Positions 7,822-17,819 are shown, numbered from the stretch's first letter. The stretch is 64,000 nucleotides of DNA from Desulfobacteraceae bacterium UBA2245 (GCA_002347265.1 DDYB01000022.1:47096-111095), one strand, 5' to 3'. Program-made: numbers and translations. Notes: generated by a model not told the origin, from the sequence alone.

Positions 7822-9119
7822 GCCCCACGATCGTCGGCCTGATCGGCATTTTTGCGCTGCTGATCCTGATATTCTCCAAAATGCCGGTGGGATTTCTCAT
7901 GGCATTGATCGGTTTCGTCGGCTTCGGGTTTCTGGTATCCTTTGAAGCCTCGCTGAACCTGATCGCCAGGGACGTGTTTGCGGTATTCGGTTCTTACAAT
8001 CTGACGGTCATCCCCCTGTTTGTGTTCATGGGACAGATCGCCTTTCATTCCGGAATCAGTGCGCGGTTGTTCGACACGGCCTATAAATTCATGGGCCATC
8101 TGCCCGGCGGTCTGGCGATTGCCACCGTGTGGGCCTGCGCCGCGTTTTCGGCCATATGCGGTTCCACCAACGCCACGGCGGCCACCATGGCCGCCGCAAC
8201 CCTGCCGGAAATGAAGCGGTATAACTACAAGGCAGGCCTTGCCACCGGCGTGGTGGCGGCCGGCGGCAGCCTCGGCATACTGATTCCGCCCAGCGTGATT
8301 TTCATCGTTTATGGAATCATGACCGAACAGTCCATCGGCAAACTCTTCATTGCAGGAATCATTCCCGGAATCCTCTTGACCCTGCTGTTCATCGCCACCA
8401 TTGTGATCTGGGTCATGCTGAAACCCGATCTCGCACCGCGCGCGCAAAGGGCGACCTTCAGGGAAATGATCGCTTCCCTCTCCGGTCTGGTCGAAACCCT
8501 GCTCCTGTTTCTGCTGGTGATGGGGGGACTTTTTGCCGGCTTCTTCACGCCCACGGAAGCCGGCGGCATCGGCGCCTTCGGCACGCTGGCGCTGGCCGTG
8601 ATAAAACGCAATCTGACCTGGAAAGGTTTTATTGCCGCCTTGTTTGAGACCACGCGCATCTCGTGCATGATCCTGGTCATCGTGGCCGGCGCGACCATAT
8701 TCGGTCACTTTCTGGCGGTATCCAGAATTCCTTTTGAAATCGCCAACTGGATATCGGGTTTTGATCTGCCGCCTTATGTGATCATGTTTTTCATTATTCT
8801 CGTCTATCTGGTGGGCGGGTGTTTTATCGATGCCCTGGCCCTGATCATGCTGACGGTTCCGATCTTCTATCCGGTCATCACCCACTTCGGATACGATCCG
8901 ATCTGGTTCGGCGTGATCATCGTTCTGATCACGCAGATCGGCATCATCACACCGCCGGTGGGAATCAACGTCTACGTGGTCAGCGGCGTGGCCCGGGACG
9001 TTCCCCTGGAGGTGATCTTCAAGGGATCGGTGCCGTTTCTCATCGCGCTGATCATCGGAACGTTTCTGCTGATTCCGTTCCCGCAGATCGCCCTGTACCT
9101 GCCGAGTCTGATACGGTAA
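7818..9119 (+). CDS. dctM: TRAP transporter large permease (DctM family)
   Basis: 433 residues from the ATG that overlaps the dctQ stop; a longer frame starting at 7755 is a read-through of dctQ sequence. It is a very hydrophobic protein with about 11-12 helices. DctM signatures include PLFVFMGQIAFHSGIS, the CAAFSAICGSTNATAATM hairpin, GVVAAGGSLGILIPPSVIFI, FTPTEAGGIGAFG and the second re-entrant text VGINVYVVSGVARDVPL. This is the ion-coupled transport subunit. The operon ends at the hairpin at 9144, so DctPQM is complete and closed. Confidence 0.96.
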   Translation: MSPTIVGLIGIFALLILIFSKMPVGFLMALIGFVGFGFLVSFEASLNLIARDVFAVFGSYNLTVIPLFVFMGQIAFHSGISARLFDTAYKFMGHLPGGLAIATVWACAAFSAICGSTNATAATMAAATLPEMKRYNYKAGLATGVVAAGGSLGILIPPSVIFIVYGIMTEQSIGKLFIAGIIPGILLTLLFIATIVIWVMLKPDLAPRAQRATFREMIASLSGLVETLLLFLLVMGGLFAGFFTPTEAGGIGAFGTLALAVIKRNLTWKGFIAALFETTRISCMILVIVAGATIFGHFLAVSRIPFEIANWISGFDLPPYVIMFFIILVYLVGGCFIDALALIMLTVPIFYPVITHFGYDPIWFGVIIVLITQIGIITPPVGINVYVVSGVARDVPLEVIFKGSVPFLIALIIGTFLLIPFPQIALYLPSLIR

Positions 9120-9143
9120 AATACGCACGCCGACAAAACGATC

Positions 9144-9182
9144 GGAGCCGAAGTCCCAAAAGGACTTCGGCTCCGTTGTTTT
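9144..9182 (+). terminator. Rho-independent terminator after dctM
   Basis: A 13-bp perfect stem (GGAGCCGAAGTCC 9144-9156 with its complement 9162-9174), a 5-nt loop, then GTTGTTTT. It lies 24 bp after the dctM stop and may also serve the convergent argC transcript, though the T-run on that strand is weaker. Confidence 0.9.
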
Positions 9183-9254
9183 CGAAAAAAACCTGTATTA
9201 CAGGCCGTTGAAAAACAAAAATCAGGTCGTCGGGCACAGTTTTTCGGCAGCCTG

Positions 9255-10292
9255 TTAAAGCGGGAAGGGCACGGCGTCCAACCCCCGGGCCTCATTCAGC
9301 CCCAGCATGATGTTCATGTTCTGGACGGCCTGCCCGGCCGCGCCTTTCACCAGGTTGTCAATCACCGATACAAGGACGATCCGTTCGCTTCTCTTGTCTT
9401 TTCGAACGCCGATCTCACAGATGTTGGTTCCGCGAACGTTCAGCGTATCGGGCATCAGGTCGTCGGAACAGAGGCGTACGAAACGTCTTCCCGCGTAAGC
9501 CTCGCCGATGCAACTCCGCATGTCGCCGGCGGAAACCGCGCCCGCGGGCCTCAGATACAAAGTGGTGAGCATTCCCCGGGTCATGGGAACCAGGTGGGGC
9601 ACAAAACAAAGCGGCACCGGCCTTCCCGCCTCCCGTCCGAGAATCTCCTGCATTTCCGGAGTATGCCGGTGAGCGCCGACCTTATACGCCTTGAACGAAT
9701 CATTGACCGAACAGAAATGACTGGAAATGGAAAGAGAACGCCCCGCGCCGCTGACCCCGGATTTGGAGTCGGCAATGATGCCGTCGAGTTCTATCATGCG
9801 CTTCCGTATCAGCGGAACCAGAGGCAGCAGCACGCTGGTGGGATAGCACCCCGGATTTCCGATCAGGTCCGCTCCGCGAATCTCTTCGGTATATGCCTCG
9901 CTCAGGCCGTACACGGCTTGTTCAAGAAGTTCCTTTGCGATATGTGGCTGATAAAAGGCCTCATAGGTGGAAGGGTCCCGGAACCGGAAATCCGCTGAAA
10001 GGTCGATGACCCGTTTTTTCCGGCGGATCAGCCCCGGAATCAGTTCCATGGGAAGCTGATGCGGCAGCGAGGTAAACACCACATCGGCAAGCTCGCTGAT
10101 TTTTTCTTCGGAATACGGTTCACAGACCAGATCCACCGCGCCGGAGAAGGCCGGATATATCTTGTCCAGCCGGGTTCCGGCATACTGCCGGGAAGTTATG
10201 ATCGTCAGCTCTACATCCGGATGCCCGGCAAGCAGTCGAACCAGTTCGGCGCCGGCATATCCCGTTGCGCCCACCACACCGACTCGCACCAT
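9255..10292 (-). CDS. argC: N-acetyl-gamma-glutamyl-phosphate reductase
   Basis: 345 residues, standard length. The Rossmann start VGVVGATGYAGAELVRLLAGHPDVEL binds NADP, and the catalytic cysteine lies in DLIGNPGCYPTSVLLPL (about residue 147). The text VPHLVPMTRGMLTT is conserved in the family. It catalyses the third step of arginine/ornithine synthesis in the cytoplasm. A strong AAGGAGG lies 7 bp before the ATG. No other arg genes are nearby. Confidence 0.97.
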   Translation of the reverse strand: MVRVGVVGATGYAGAELVRLLAGHPDVELTIITSRQYAGTRLDKIYPAFSGAVDLVCEPYSEEKISELADVVFTSLPHQLPMELIPGLIRRKKRVIDLSADFRFRDPSTYEAFYQPHIAKELLEQAVYGLSEAYTEEIRGADLIGNPGCYPTSVLLPLVPLIRKRMIELDGIIADSKSGVSGAGRSLSISSHFCSVNDSFKAYKVGAHRHTPEMQEILGREAGRPVPLCFVPHLVPMTRGMLTTLYLRPAGAVSAGDMRSCIGEAYAGRRFVRLCSDDLMPDTLNVRGTNICEIGVRKDKRSERIVLVSVIDNLVKGAAGQAVQNMNIMLGLNEARGLDAVPFPL

Positions 10293-10370
10293 AAAATTCC
10301 TCCTTCAAAAGGACAGCTCTTCGGAAAAGCTCGAAGCGCCGCCATAACGGTTGATTCATAACGCAATGCG

Positions 10371-10586
10371 TCAGGATGATTTTTTCGTCAAATTCGAGGT
10401 CAGATCCCTGATGATGGCCACCACGTTCTGCCCATGTTTTTTGGCAATCAGATGGGCCTCATCCACCACGCCGGTCGCCTGCTCGCGAAGCACCGACAGT
10501 TCAGGGAGCGGCATGCCGGCCTTCTGATATTTCCATGCCAGCAGCCGCATCGCCAGTTTCTCTTCCTGGTTTCTGACAAATCCCAT
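10371..10586 (-). CDS. Conserved small protein of unknown function
   Basis: 71 residues from the ATG at 10586, chosen because AAAGG lies ahead at good spacing; a GTG at 10607 would add seven residues. Mostly helical and charged (FVRNQEEKLAMRLLAWKYQKAGMPLP, then AHLIAKKHGQNVVAIIRDLT), without cysteines or membrane segment. It follows pyk by about 27 bp on the same strand and is probably co-transcribed. I do not recognise a family. Confidence 0.6.
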   Translation of the reverse strand: MGFVRNQEEKLAMRLLAWKYQKAGMPLPELSVLREQATGVVDEAHLIAKKHGQNVVAIIRDLTSNLTKKSS

Positions 10587-10613
10587 AGCCGCCCTTTCTA
10601 TGTCCACCGGGGT

Positions 10614-12017
10614 TCAGAATTGTTTGACCCTGAGCATATTGGTTGTGCCCTGCGCCCATACCGGATGACCGGCCGTAATGACGGCCAGGTCGCCTTTGCC
10701 GACCAATCCGGTCTTCCAGACCGTCTGAGCGGTCTGCTCGATTTTTTCGTCCGTGTCCCGGGTTTCCGGAACCAGGCTGGGAATGCAGCCCCAGTAAAGC
10801 GCCAGACGTCTGACCGTCCGTGAATCCGGCGACAGGGCCAGAATCCTGGACCGGGGCTTGAACCGGGAGATGTTGGCCGCCGTGAATCCGGACCGGGTGG
10901 TGGCCGCGATGACGGCGGCATTCAGGTGATCGGCCAGAATGCAGGATGCATAGGCCACCGATTCGGAAATATTCTTTTCGGGCATCATTTTCAGATACCG
11001 TTCATGGTCGAAGCTTTGCTCCGCGTTTTCAGAGATGCGCGCCATGAATTTCACCGACTCGACCGGAAATCCTCCCGAGGCCGTCTCTTCGGAAAGCATG
11101 ACCGCGTCGGCGCCGTCCAGAACCGCATTGGCGACGTCGGCTGCTTCCGCACGGGTGGGGCGGGGAGAATCCACCATGGATCGAAGCATCTGGGTGGCGA
11201 TAATCACCGGCTTTCCCACCTTGTTCGCCATTTTCACCAGCATTTTCTGAATGGCGGGCACTCTTTCAAGCGCAATCTCCACACCCAGATCTCCCCGGGC
11301 CACCATGATGCCGTCAGCCGCGGCCATGATTGCCTCGATGTTGTTCAAAGCCTCGTGTTTTTCGATCTTGGCGATGACCGGCACGCTTTTCCGATTTTCC
11401 GAAATGACGCGTTTCAGATGAGCGATGTCCTCGGCCCTGCGCACAAACGACAGGGCCACAAAATCCACATCGTTTTCCAGTCCAAAAAGAAGGTCCTCGT
11501 AATCCTTGGGCGTCATGGCGTCGACCGATATCGTCGAAGACGGCAGATTGATCCCTTTATGAGAGGTGAGAACGCCGCCGGTGATCACCTTGCAGACAAC
11601 GTCGGGCCCGGCGGTGTACAGCACGGATAATTCCATCATTCCGTCGGCCATCAGGATGGAATCTCCGGGGCGCACCTCTCTGGACAGATCGGCGTAGGAA
11701 ACCGAAACGCGCTCCGGCGTCCCCTCAACCGGTTCACTGGTCAAAACGAATGTCTGCCCCGGCGTCAGCCGCAAACCGGGTTCCGGAATCACGCCCACCC
11801 GTATTTTGGGGCCGCACAGATCCTGAAGAATCGCAACCGGTTTTCCCAGATCCTCTGAAACCGCACGAATGATCCGGATTTTTTCAAGATGCTCAGCGTG
11901 CGTTCCATGGGAAAAATTCAACCGGGCCACATCCATTCCGCCGGCAACCAGTTCACGGATCATGTCCCGCGTTTCGCTGGCAGGGCCGATGGTGCAAACG
12001 ATCTTGGTTTTGGGCAT
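10614..12017 (-). CDS. pyk: Pyruvate kinase
   Basis: 467 residues from the ATG at 12017; AGGGAGG lies just upstream, while an in-frame GTG two codons earlier overlaps that spacing. Family motifs: TKIVCTIGPAS at the N-terminus, ARLNFSHGTH, the B-domain insert around 65-165, the active-site lysine in VPVIAKIEKHEALNNIEAI, ARGDLGVEIALERVPAIQK, and ATQMLRSMVDSPRPTRAEAADVANAVLDGADAVMLSEETA. It turns PEP and ADP into pyruvate and ATP. The usual C-terminal effector domain is present. It lies in a minus-strand run with holA, lgt and lspA. Confidence 0.97.
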   Translation of the reverse strand: MPKTKIVCTIGPASETRDMIRELVAGGMDVARLNFSHGTHAEHLEKIRIIRAVSEDLGKPVAILQDLCGPKIRVGVIPEPGLRLTPGQTFVLTSEPVEGTPERVSVSYADLSREVRPGDSILMADGMMELSVLYTAGPDVVCKVITGGVLTSHKGINLPSSTISVDAMTPKDYEDLLFGLENDVDFVALSFVRRAEDIAHLKRVISENRKSVPVIAKIEKHEALNNIEAIMAAADGIMVARGDLGVEIALERVPAIQKMLVKMANKVGKPVIIATQMLRSMVDSPRPTRAEAADVANAVLDGADAVMLSEETASGGFPVESVKFMARISENAEQSFDHERYLKMMPEKNISESVAYASCILADHLNAAVIAATTRSGFTAANISRFKPRSRILALSPDSRTVRRLALYWGCIPSLVPETRDTDEKIEQTAQTVWKTGLVGKGDLAVITAGHPVWAQGTTNMLRVKQF

Positions 12018-12045
12018 GATCACCCTCCCTTTGAAACCGGCGGCC

Positions 12046-13515
12046 TCATCCTTCGTCTTTTCCGCCGGCAGGCATGCAGATTCGCATCAGCGCGTGTTCC
12101 AGAATGATCTTCGGGGCCTGTCCGGAGGATTTGAGCTGATAATCCGCCTCGGCCAGGCAATCGACCGCGGATAGAAGATCGGCCCGGGAAAAATTGTAGG
12201 AAAGCCGCCATAAGGAAAAAACAGGATAAGTACTTTTTGAATTTTTGACAATAAAAAGATCCGAGGCCGGCTGCCTGCGCCGCCTGGGTTTGGATTCGGA
12301 ACCGTTTGCGCTTTTTTCCTGCGCTTCCTGCCAGTGATTCAGGCGATCGGAAAGCATCTGATCGTAGGATTCCATCAGGGGCGCCACCTGGCTGTTAAAT
12401 ACCGGAAAGGACTGATCCCGCAGCTGCCGGACCTGTGGATTTCTTTCCGAAAAATCCCGAATCAGCAGCAGCTTTCGAACCTGGTTGATCAGGGCGGACA
12501 GAATCTGCAGCGGGTGAAGTCCGTTTTTCAGCAGGGAGTCAACCAGCGCCAGCGAATCGGCGAGCTTTCTTTCAGCCACGGCGCCGGTCAGGGCGTAGAT
12601 CGGATCCTGCCGGGTCCGGCTCAGCACGGCCTGCACGTCGGCGCCGGTAATGCGCTTCCGCTCCCCGGTGAAATCGATCAGCTTGTCCAGGTTGTTGAAA
12701 AAATTTCTCGGGTCAAAGCCGGTCATGTCGAAAAGCGCATCATAGGCTTCGCGGGTCATCTGCTTTCCGCTTTTTTGAAGCCTTTCGGACATCTGCTGAT
12801 GCAATACCGCATCCTGAATCTTTCGATCGGCCTTCCGCTCCCCGGCCGGAACCGAACAGTCAATGACCATGCCCTTTTCTTCAATGGCCCGAAAAAGCGC
12901 GCTTCGTTTTTCCACGCTCTGAAGCGCCAGAATCAGATGGTTTCCCTGCGGAAACCCTTTTTCAATGACCCTTTCCAGCAATCCGGCCGTATCTCCGGTG
13001 CGAGGCGCCGTGATGTTGTGACTAACCGCATAGGCGGCAAGGGTTTCCACCCAGCTTTCATCTTCGGCAAGATCGGCGGAATCGAAGATCTTTTCACCCT
13101 GTCCCGGGCCCAGGTCCTCGAAGACGCGCCCCTGAAGCGCCAGCGCCCTGGCCAGATAGCCGGCGGCCCGGGTCATGTCTTCCTTTTCGAAGGCATCCTT
13201 TGCCTTTTTGAGAAACTGAGATGGATCCCGCCGCCCCTGAAATATTTCTGGATCCTGAAGGATGACGAGTTTCGGACCGGGCAGCATGGAAAAGGTTCTG
13301 AGCTTCTGAACCGCCTCCACCACGCGGTCATGTTCACCTTCAAGGTATTCGCAGGTGAACTCGCGGTCGGATTCGGGCGCCAGAGCCTGAATCAGCTCCT
13401 GAACAACGGAACGGCACAGCATTTCCTGACCGTAAATCAGGTAAATTGCCTTTGCCTGTTCCGGGTTGAGATCCTTGAGATAGGATTTAAATGCGGAATA
13501 ATCCATCGCAGTCAT
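12046..13515 (-). CDS. holA: DNA polymerase III delta subunit (clamp loader), unusually long
   Basis: 489 residues against about 330-350 in typical HolA. The N-terminus (IYLIYGQEMLCRSVVQELIQAL) is the degenerate P-loop-like start, and LPGPKLVILQDPEIFQ, the GFDPRNFFNNLDKLIDFTGERKRITGADVQAVL domain II/III text and the C-terminal helical collar (LQILSALINQVRKLLLIRDF, LSYNFSRADLLSAVDCLAEADYQLKSSG) are recognisable. The extra length is an insert between about residues 92 and 165 and a linker near 405-430 (SESKPRRRRQPA). Delta opens the beta clamp for loading. The ATG at 13515 is used; another in-frame ATG lies three codons on. Confidence 0.88.
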   Translation of the reverse strand: MTAMDYSAFKSYLKDLNPEQAKAIYLIYGQEMLCRSVVQELIQALAPESDREFTCEYLEGEHDRVVEAVQKLRTFSMLPGPKLVILQDPEIFQGRRDPSQFLKKAKDAFEKEDMTRAAGYLARALALQGRVFEDLGPGQGEKIFDSADLAEDESWVETLAAYAVSHNITAPRTGDTAGLLERVIEKGFPQGNHLILALQSVEKRSALFRAIEEKGMVIDCSVPAGERKADRKIQDAVLHQQMSERLQKSGKQMTREAYDALFDMTGFDPRNFFNNLDKLIDFTGERKRITGADVQAVLSRTRQDPIYALTGAVAERKLADSLALVDSLLKNGLHPLQILSALINQVRKLLLIRDFSERNPQVRQLRDQSFPVFNSQVAPLMESYDQMLSDRLNHWQEAQEKSANGSESKPRRRRQPASDLFIVKNSKSTYPVFSLWRLSYNFSRADLLSAVDCLAEADYQLKSSGQAPKIILEHALMRICMPAGGKDEG

Positions 13516-13522
13516 GAAGCGT

Positions 13523-14308
13523 TCAGGTCGGGTTGTTTCGAACGCCGATCCTCGATTTTCGGCTTAAATGGATCAGCATGAAAACTGCAACCAGGGCCGC
13601 CGCTATCCCGACGAACTGGGAGGGGGAAAGCACGCCGAAAAAAAGCTCTCCCCGGAAATCGCCCCGAAAGCGCTCGATAACAGAACGGACAACGCCGTAA
13701 AGCAGCACATAAATCCAGAAAAGCTGGCCCTCAAACCGGGTATGTTTGCGAAACGCCCACAGAATTCCGAACAGCGCCAGGTTGCTCAGGGATTCGTAAA
13801 GCTGTGTGGGGTGAAGCGGAATGCCTTGCGGCGCCAAGCTGTCGGCGCGGGTAAAGGTGACTGCCCAGGGAAGATCGCAGGACCGGCCGTAGCAGCATCC
13901 TGCAAAAAAACACCCGATCCGCCCCATAAAATGTCCGGCGGCCAGAGCAGGCGCCAGTATATCGGCGGTTTTCCACAGGGGAAGGGCATGATGCTTGAGG
14001 TAGGCCACGGCGGTGACCAGCGCGGCGATAAAGCCGCCGTAAAAGACAAGCCCGCCGTTCCAGATCCGGAAAATCTCTACGGGATCATGCATAAAGATCT
14101 CCGGGCGCGTGAAACCGTAAAACAGACGGGAACCGATGATGGCGGCGATCAGAACATAAAAACACAGGTCGACAATCCGGTTCGGGTCCAGTCCCACCCG
14201 GACGGCTTCCTTCTTGGCCAGATACAGCCCCAGGAGAAATCCCATGCCCACAAACAAGCCGTAGGCATAGATGGACAAACTGCCGAATTTAAAAAGCACC
14301 GGATACAT
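13523..14308 (-). CDS. lgt: Phosphatidylglycerol-prolipoprotein diacylglyceryl transferase
   Basis: 261 residues from the ATG at 14308, which has AAGG about 6 bp ahead; the TTG nine codons upstream is less likely. Seven membrane helices with the Lgt signature HFMGRIGCFFAGCCYGRSCDLPWAV, and the Tyr/Arg/Glu-rich C-terminal text RSVIERFRGDFRGE. It transfers diacylglycerol to the lipobox cysteine of prolipoproteins in the inner membrane. It directly follows lspA, the next enzyme of the same pathway, so the two form a lipoprotein-maturation pair. Confidence 0.95.
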   Translation of the reverse strand: MYPVLFKFGSLSIYAYGLFVGMGFLLGLYLAKKEAVRVGLDPNRIVDLCFYVLIAAIIGSRLFYGFTRPEIFMHDPVEIFRIWNGGLVFYGGFIAALVTAVAYLKHHALPLWKTADILAPALAAGHFMGRIGCFFAGCCYGRSCDLPWAVTFTRADSLAPQGIPLHPTQLYESLSNLALFGILWAFRKHTRFEGQLFWIYVLLYGVVRSVIERFRGDFRGELFFGVLSPSQFVGIAAALVAVFMLIHLSRKSRIGVRNNPT

Positions 14309-14331
14309 AAACACCTTCTCGCAGACCGAAT

Positions 14332-14814
14332 TCAATCGGGCAGTTTATTCAAAATCAGATGAAATAAAAATATCGCAACGCCGATCGATACCGCGCTGTC
14401 AGCCACATTAAATGCCGGCCAGTGCAGGTTCCCGATGTAAAAATCGAGAAAGTCGACTACCAGTCCCATCCGAATACGATCTATCAGGTTGCCGGCAGCG
14501 CCTCCGAAAATCAGGCCGAATCCGGCCAGCAGCCAGGTGTGGGTTGGCGGGGTTTTGCGGTACAGATACAGAATCAATCCAACGGCGCCAAGGGTTGCCC
14601 CGAGAAAGACCAGCCGGCGTACGGAAGCGCTCTGTCCTGCCAGAAAACCGAATGCGCCCCCGGGGTTCAGAATATGGGTCAGGCTGAAAAAACCGGGTAT
14701 CACCTCGATGCTTTGATGCAGGGCAAGGCTTTTTTCGACCAGCATCTTGGTGAGCTGATCCCCCAGGACCACGGCGCCGGAAATAACCGCCAGCATTCGG
14801 TATTTATTTTTCAA
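14332..14814 (-). CDS. lspA: Lipoprotein signal peptidase II
   Basis: 160 residues with four membrane helices. The start is TTG at 14814, decided by the strong AGGAGG 6 bp ahead of it. The two catalytic aspartates lie in GGAAGNLIDRIRMGLVVDFLDFYI and FNVADSAVSIG. The protein cleaves signal peptides from diacylglyceryl-prolipoproteins. It lies 36 bp after ileS in the ileS-lspA-lgt order common in delta-proteobacteria. Confidence 0.95.
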   Translation of the reverse strand: MKNKYRMLAVISGAVVLGDQLTKMLVEKSLALHQSIEVIPGFFSLTHILNPGGAFGFLAGQSASVRRLVFLGATLGAVGLILYLYRKTPPTHTWLLAGFGLIFGGAAGNLIDRIRMGLVVDFLDFYIGNLHWPAFNVADSAVSIGVAIFLFHLILNKLPD

Positions 14815-14850
14815 GCCGCCCTCCTTTTCCGGACCCTGTTTTCCATGGGA

Positions 14851-17640
14851 TCAGAAATCGGAAAGCGCCGATCGGCACCGAGCGCAGACATGGTCTGCGT
14901 CGCTTTCAACCGATGCATCGTAGATCCAGCAGCGCTGGCATTTTTCTCCCTTCGCCGGTTCCACTCGAACGCCAAGTCCTGCAATTTCACCCTTCTGGAA
15001 GGCGGCATCGGATCCGGCCCCGTCGATCAGCACAACCTGGGATACGATCAATATCGATCGAAGCTCCGACTCATACGGCCTCAGAAATACCGCCAGTTCG
15101 GAATCCGCCGCCAGCGTAACCCTGGCATCCAGGGAATGCCCCACAATTTTTTCCGCACGGGCCTGCTCAATGGCGCGGGTCACGTCGGAGCGGACATCCA
15201 GCAGACGTTTCCAGGTTTCAGCCAGAGAATCGTCGCCGCTTTGCGCATCGATCTGCGGGAAAGCCGCCAGATGAACGCTGGTTTCCTTTCCCTCCCATGC
15301 GGGCATGTATTTCCAGATCTCTTCCGCGGTAAAGGAAAGAATCGGCGCCATCAGTCTGACCATGGCGTCAAGAAGCTTGAAGATGACCGTCTGGGCGCTT
15401 CGTCTTGCCATGGACTTCGGCGGGGAGGTATAGAGCCGGTCTTTGAGAATATCCAGGTAAAATGCCGAAAGATCCAGGGAGCAGAAATTATGCAGGGAGT
15501 GGTAGATCACATGCATCTCGTATTTTTCGTATGCGGTCAGGGTTTTTCCGACCAGATCCTGAAGCCGGCAGAGGGCGAACCGGTCCAGTTCCGGCATATT
15601 GGAAAGCGCCACCGCATCGGCCTTCGGATCAAAGTCATACAGATTGCCCAGCATGAACCGGCAGGTGTTGCGGATGCGCCGGTAGGCGTCGCTGAGATGT
15701 TTGAGAATCTTATCGGAAATCCGGATATCATCGCGATAATCGGAAGCCGACACCCACAGCCGCAGAATCTCGGCGCCGAATTTGTCGATCACCTCCCTGG
15801 GCGCGACGATGTTGCCCACGGACTTGGACATTTTCTTGCCCTCGGCATCCACCACGAATCCATGCGTCAGCACGGAACGGTACGGGGCCTGGTTCCGGGT
15901 GCCCACCGCGGTCAGAAGCGAGCTGTGAAACCATCCCCGGTGCTGATCGCTGCCTTCAAGATAAAGATCCGCCGGCCATTTCAGGTACGGGCGGTGTTCC
16001 AGCACCGCCGCATGACTGACCCCGGAGTCAAACCAGACATCGAGAATATCCGTTTCCTTGGCGAAGTTTTTGCCGCCGCATTTTGAGCAGACCGCATCGG
16101 CCGGCAGAAGCTCGACGGCCGACTTCTCAAACCAGATATCCGCGCCGTGAGCCGAGAAAAGATCAAAGATCCGATCATAGACCTGCGGGTTGATCAGGAG
16201 CTGGTCGCAGTCCTTGCAGTAAAACACCGGAATGGGAACCCCCCAGGCGCGCTGTCTGGAAACGCACCAGTCCGGACGGTTGGCGATCATCCCGTAAATC
16301 CGTTCCCGTCCCCAGTGCGGAATCCATTCAACCGCATCGATCGCGGCCAGCGCCTTTTGCCTGAGATTGTTTTTTTCCATGGAAATAAACCACTGGGGCG
16401 TAGCCCGGAAAATCACCGGTTTCTTGCACCGCCAGCAGTGCGGATAGGAATGGACGATATCCTCCTGAGCCAGGAGAACGCCGCTCTGCTTGAGCCAGGC
16501 GTTGATCGGGGCGTTGGCGTCAAACACAAACTGCCCGGCAAAATCCTGCACGTCGCCGGTAAAGCGTCCATACTCGTCGACCGGGGAATACACGTCCAGG
16601 TCGTAGGCAAGCCCCACCTCGTAGTCTTCCCGGCCATGTCCGGGAGCGGTGTGCACGCATCCCGTGCCGGCATCCAGGGTGACATGGGCGCCCAGAATGA
16701 TCAGGGAGGTCCGGTCGCACATGGGATGGAGGCACTTTTTGCCCTCCAGGCTTCTGGCGGACATCTTCGAGACCACCTGATAGTCGGCAATGCCGAAGGT
16801 CTTCATGCACGGCGAAACGAGTTCTTCGGCCAGAATCAGGACCTCGTTTCCGCCGACACCCACCGCCGCGTAAGTAAAATCCGGATGAAGGGCCACGGCC
16901 AGATTGGCCGGCAGGGTCCACGGGGTCGTGGTCCAGATCACGACAAAGACTTTTTTGCCGGACAGGGCCGGAATCTGAGCGCTCAGATCGTCCTGAAGCC
17001 GAAATTTTACAAATATGGAAGGAGAGGATGCGTCGGCATATTCGATTTCGGCTTCGGCCAGCGCGGTCCGGCACTGCGGACACCAGTAAATGGGTTTTTT
17101 GCTTCTGATCAGACTTCCGTCCAGAGCGAATTTTCCGCATTCCCTGGCGATAGAGGCTTCATAGTTGCGGCTCATCGTCAGGTAGGGATTTTCCCATTCG
17201 CCCATGACGCCGAGTCGTTTAAATTCCTCCCGCTGAATATCGATAAACCTTTCCGCATAGGTCCGGCAGCGCCTTCGTATCTCCGTCAGAGAAAGATCCT
17301 TCTTCTTGTCGCCGAGCTCCTTGTCCACATTGTGCTCGATGGGAAGACCGTGACAGTCCCACCCGGGCACATAGGCCGCATCATACCCGCTCATCTGCCG
17401 TGAACGAATGATAATGTCCTTCAATATCTTGTTCAGGGCCGTGCCGATATGGATATGACCGTTGGCGTACGGAGGGCCGTCATGAAGAATAAAACGCTCC
17501 CTGCCCCTGGATGCTTGACGGATCTGGTGATACAAACGTTGATCTTCCCAGACCTTGAGCTGACCCGGCTCGCGCTGGGCCAGACCGGCTTTCATGGGAA
17601 AATCGGTTACCGGCAGATTCAGTGTTGCCTTATAGTCCAT
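14851..17640 (-). CDS. ileS: Isoleucyl-tRNA synthetase
   Basis: 929 residues from the ATG at 17640 with GGAGG ahead; an upstream in-frame start is not needed. HIGH motif GPPYANGHIHIGTALNKILKD near residue 60, editing-domain text VWTTTPWTLPANLAVALHPDF, class I motif VDAEGKKMSKSVGNIV (KMSKS) near 600, and a C-terminal zinc finger CQRCWIY..CARCRSAL. It charges tRNA-Ile. The two cysteine pairs of the zinc finger mark the bacterial (eubacterial-type) IleS. It heads the ileS-lspA-lgt-holA-pyk group on the minus strand. Confidence 0.97.
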   Translation of the reverse strand: MDYKATLNLPVTDFPMKAGLAQREPGQLKVWEDQRLYHQIRQASRGRERFILHDGPPYANGHIHIGTALNKILKDIIIRSRQMSGYDAAYVPGWDCHGLPIEHNVDKELGDKKKDLSLTEIRRRCRTYAERFIDIQREEFKRLGVMGEWENPYLTMSRNYEASIARECGKFALDGSLIRSKKPIYWCPQCRTALAEAEIEYADASSPSIFVKFRLQDDLSAQIPALSGKKVFVVIWTTTPWTLPANLAVALHPDFTYAAVGVGGNEVLILAEELVSPCMKTFGIADYQVVSKMSARSLEGKKCLHPMCDRTSLIILGAHVTLDAGTGCVHTAPGHGREDYEVGLAYDLDVYSPVDEYGRFTGDVQDFAGQFVFDANAPINAWLKQSGVLLAQEDIVHSYPHCWRCKKPVIFRATPQWFISMEKNNLRQKALAAIDAVEWIPHWGRERIYGMIANRPDWCVSRQRAWGVPIPVFYCKDCDQLLINPQVYDRIFDLFSAHGADIWFEKSAVELLPADAVCSKCGGKNFAKETDILDVWFDSGVSHAAVLEHRPYLKWPADLYLEGSDQHRGWFHSSLLTAVGTRNQAPYRSVLTHGFVVDAEGKKMSKSVGNIVAPREVIDKFGAEILRLWVSASDYRDDIRISDKILKHLSDAYRRIRNTCRFMLGNLYDFDPKADAVALSNMPELDRFALCRLQDLVGKTLTAYEKYEMHVIYHSLHNFCSLDLSAFYLDILKDRLYTSPPKSMARRSAQTVIFKLLDAMVRLMAPILSFTAEEIWKYMPAWEGKETSVHLAAFPQIDAQSGDDSLAETWKRLLDVRSDVTRAIEQARAEKIVGHSLDARVTLAADSELAVFLRPYESELRSILIVSQVVLIDGAGSDAAFQKGEIAGLGVRVEPAKGEKCQRCWIYDASVESDADHVCARCRSALSDF

Positions 17641-17819
17641 GGAATCCTCCAAAAAACGGATTTTATTTATGAAATTGTGAAAGGGTAGCGACAATTCCTT
17701 TGAGTGTCAAGGAGATTTCCTTATCTCACGAAGCATGATGTATCTTGAGAGGAATGATCCGTGCAGTTATTCAAATAGACGATTCAGAGAAATGTGAAGC
17801 AACCTATTCGAAATCCCGC

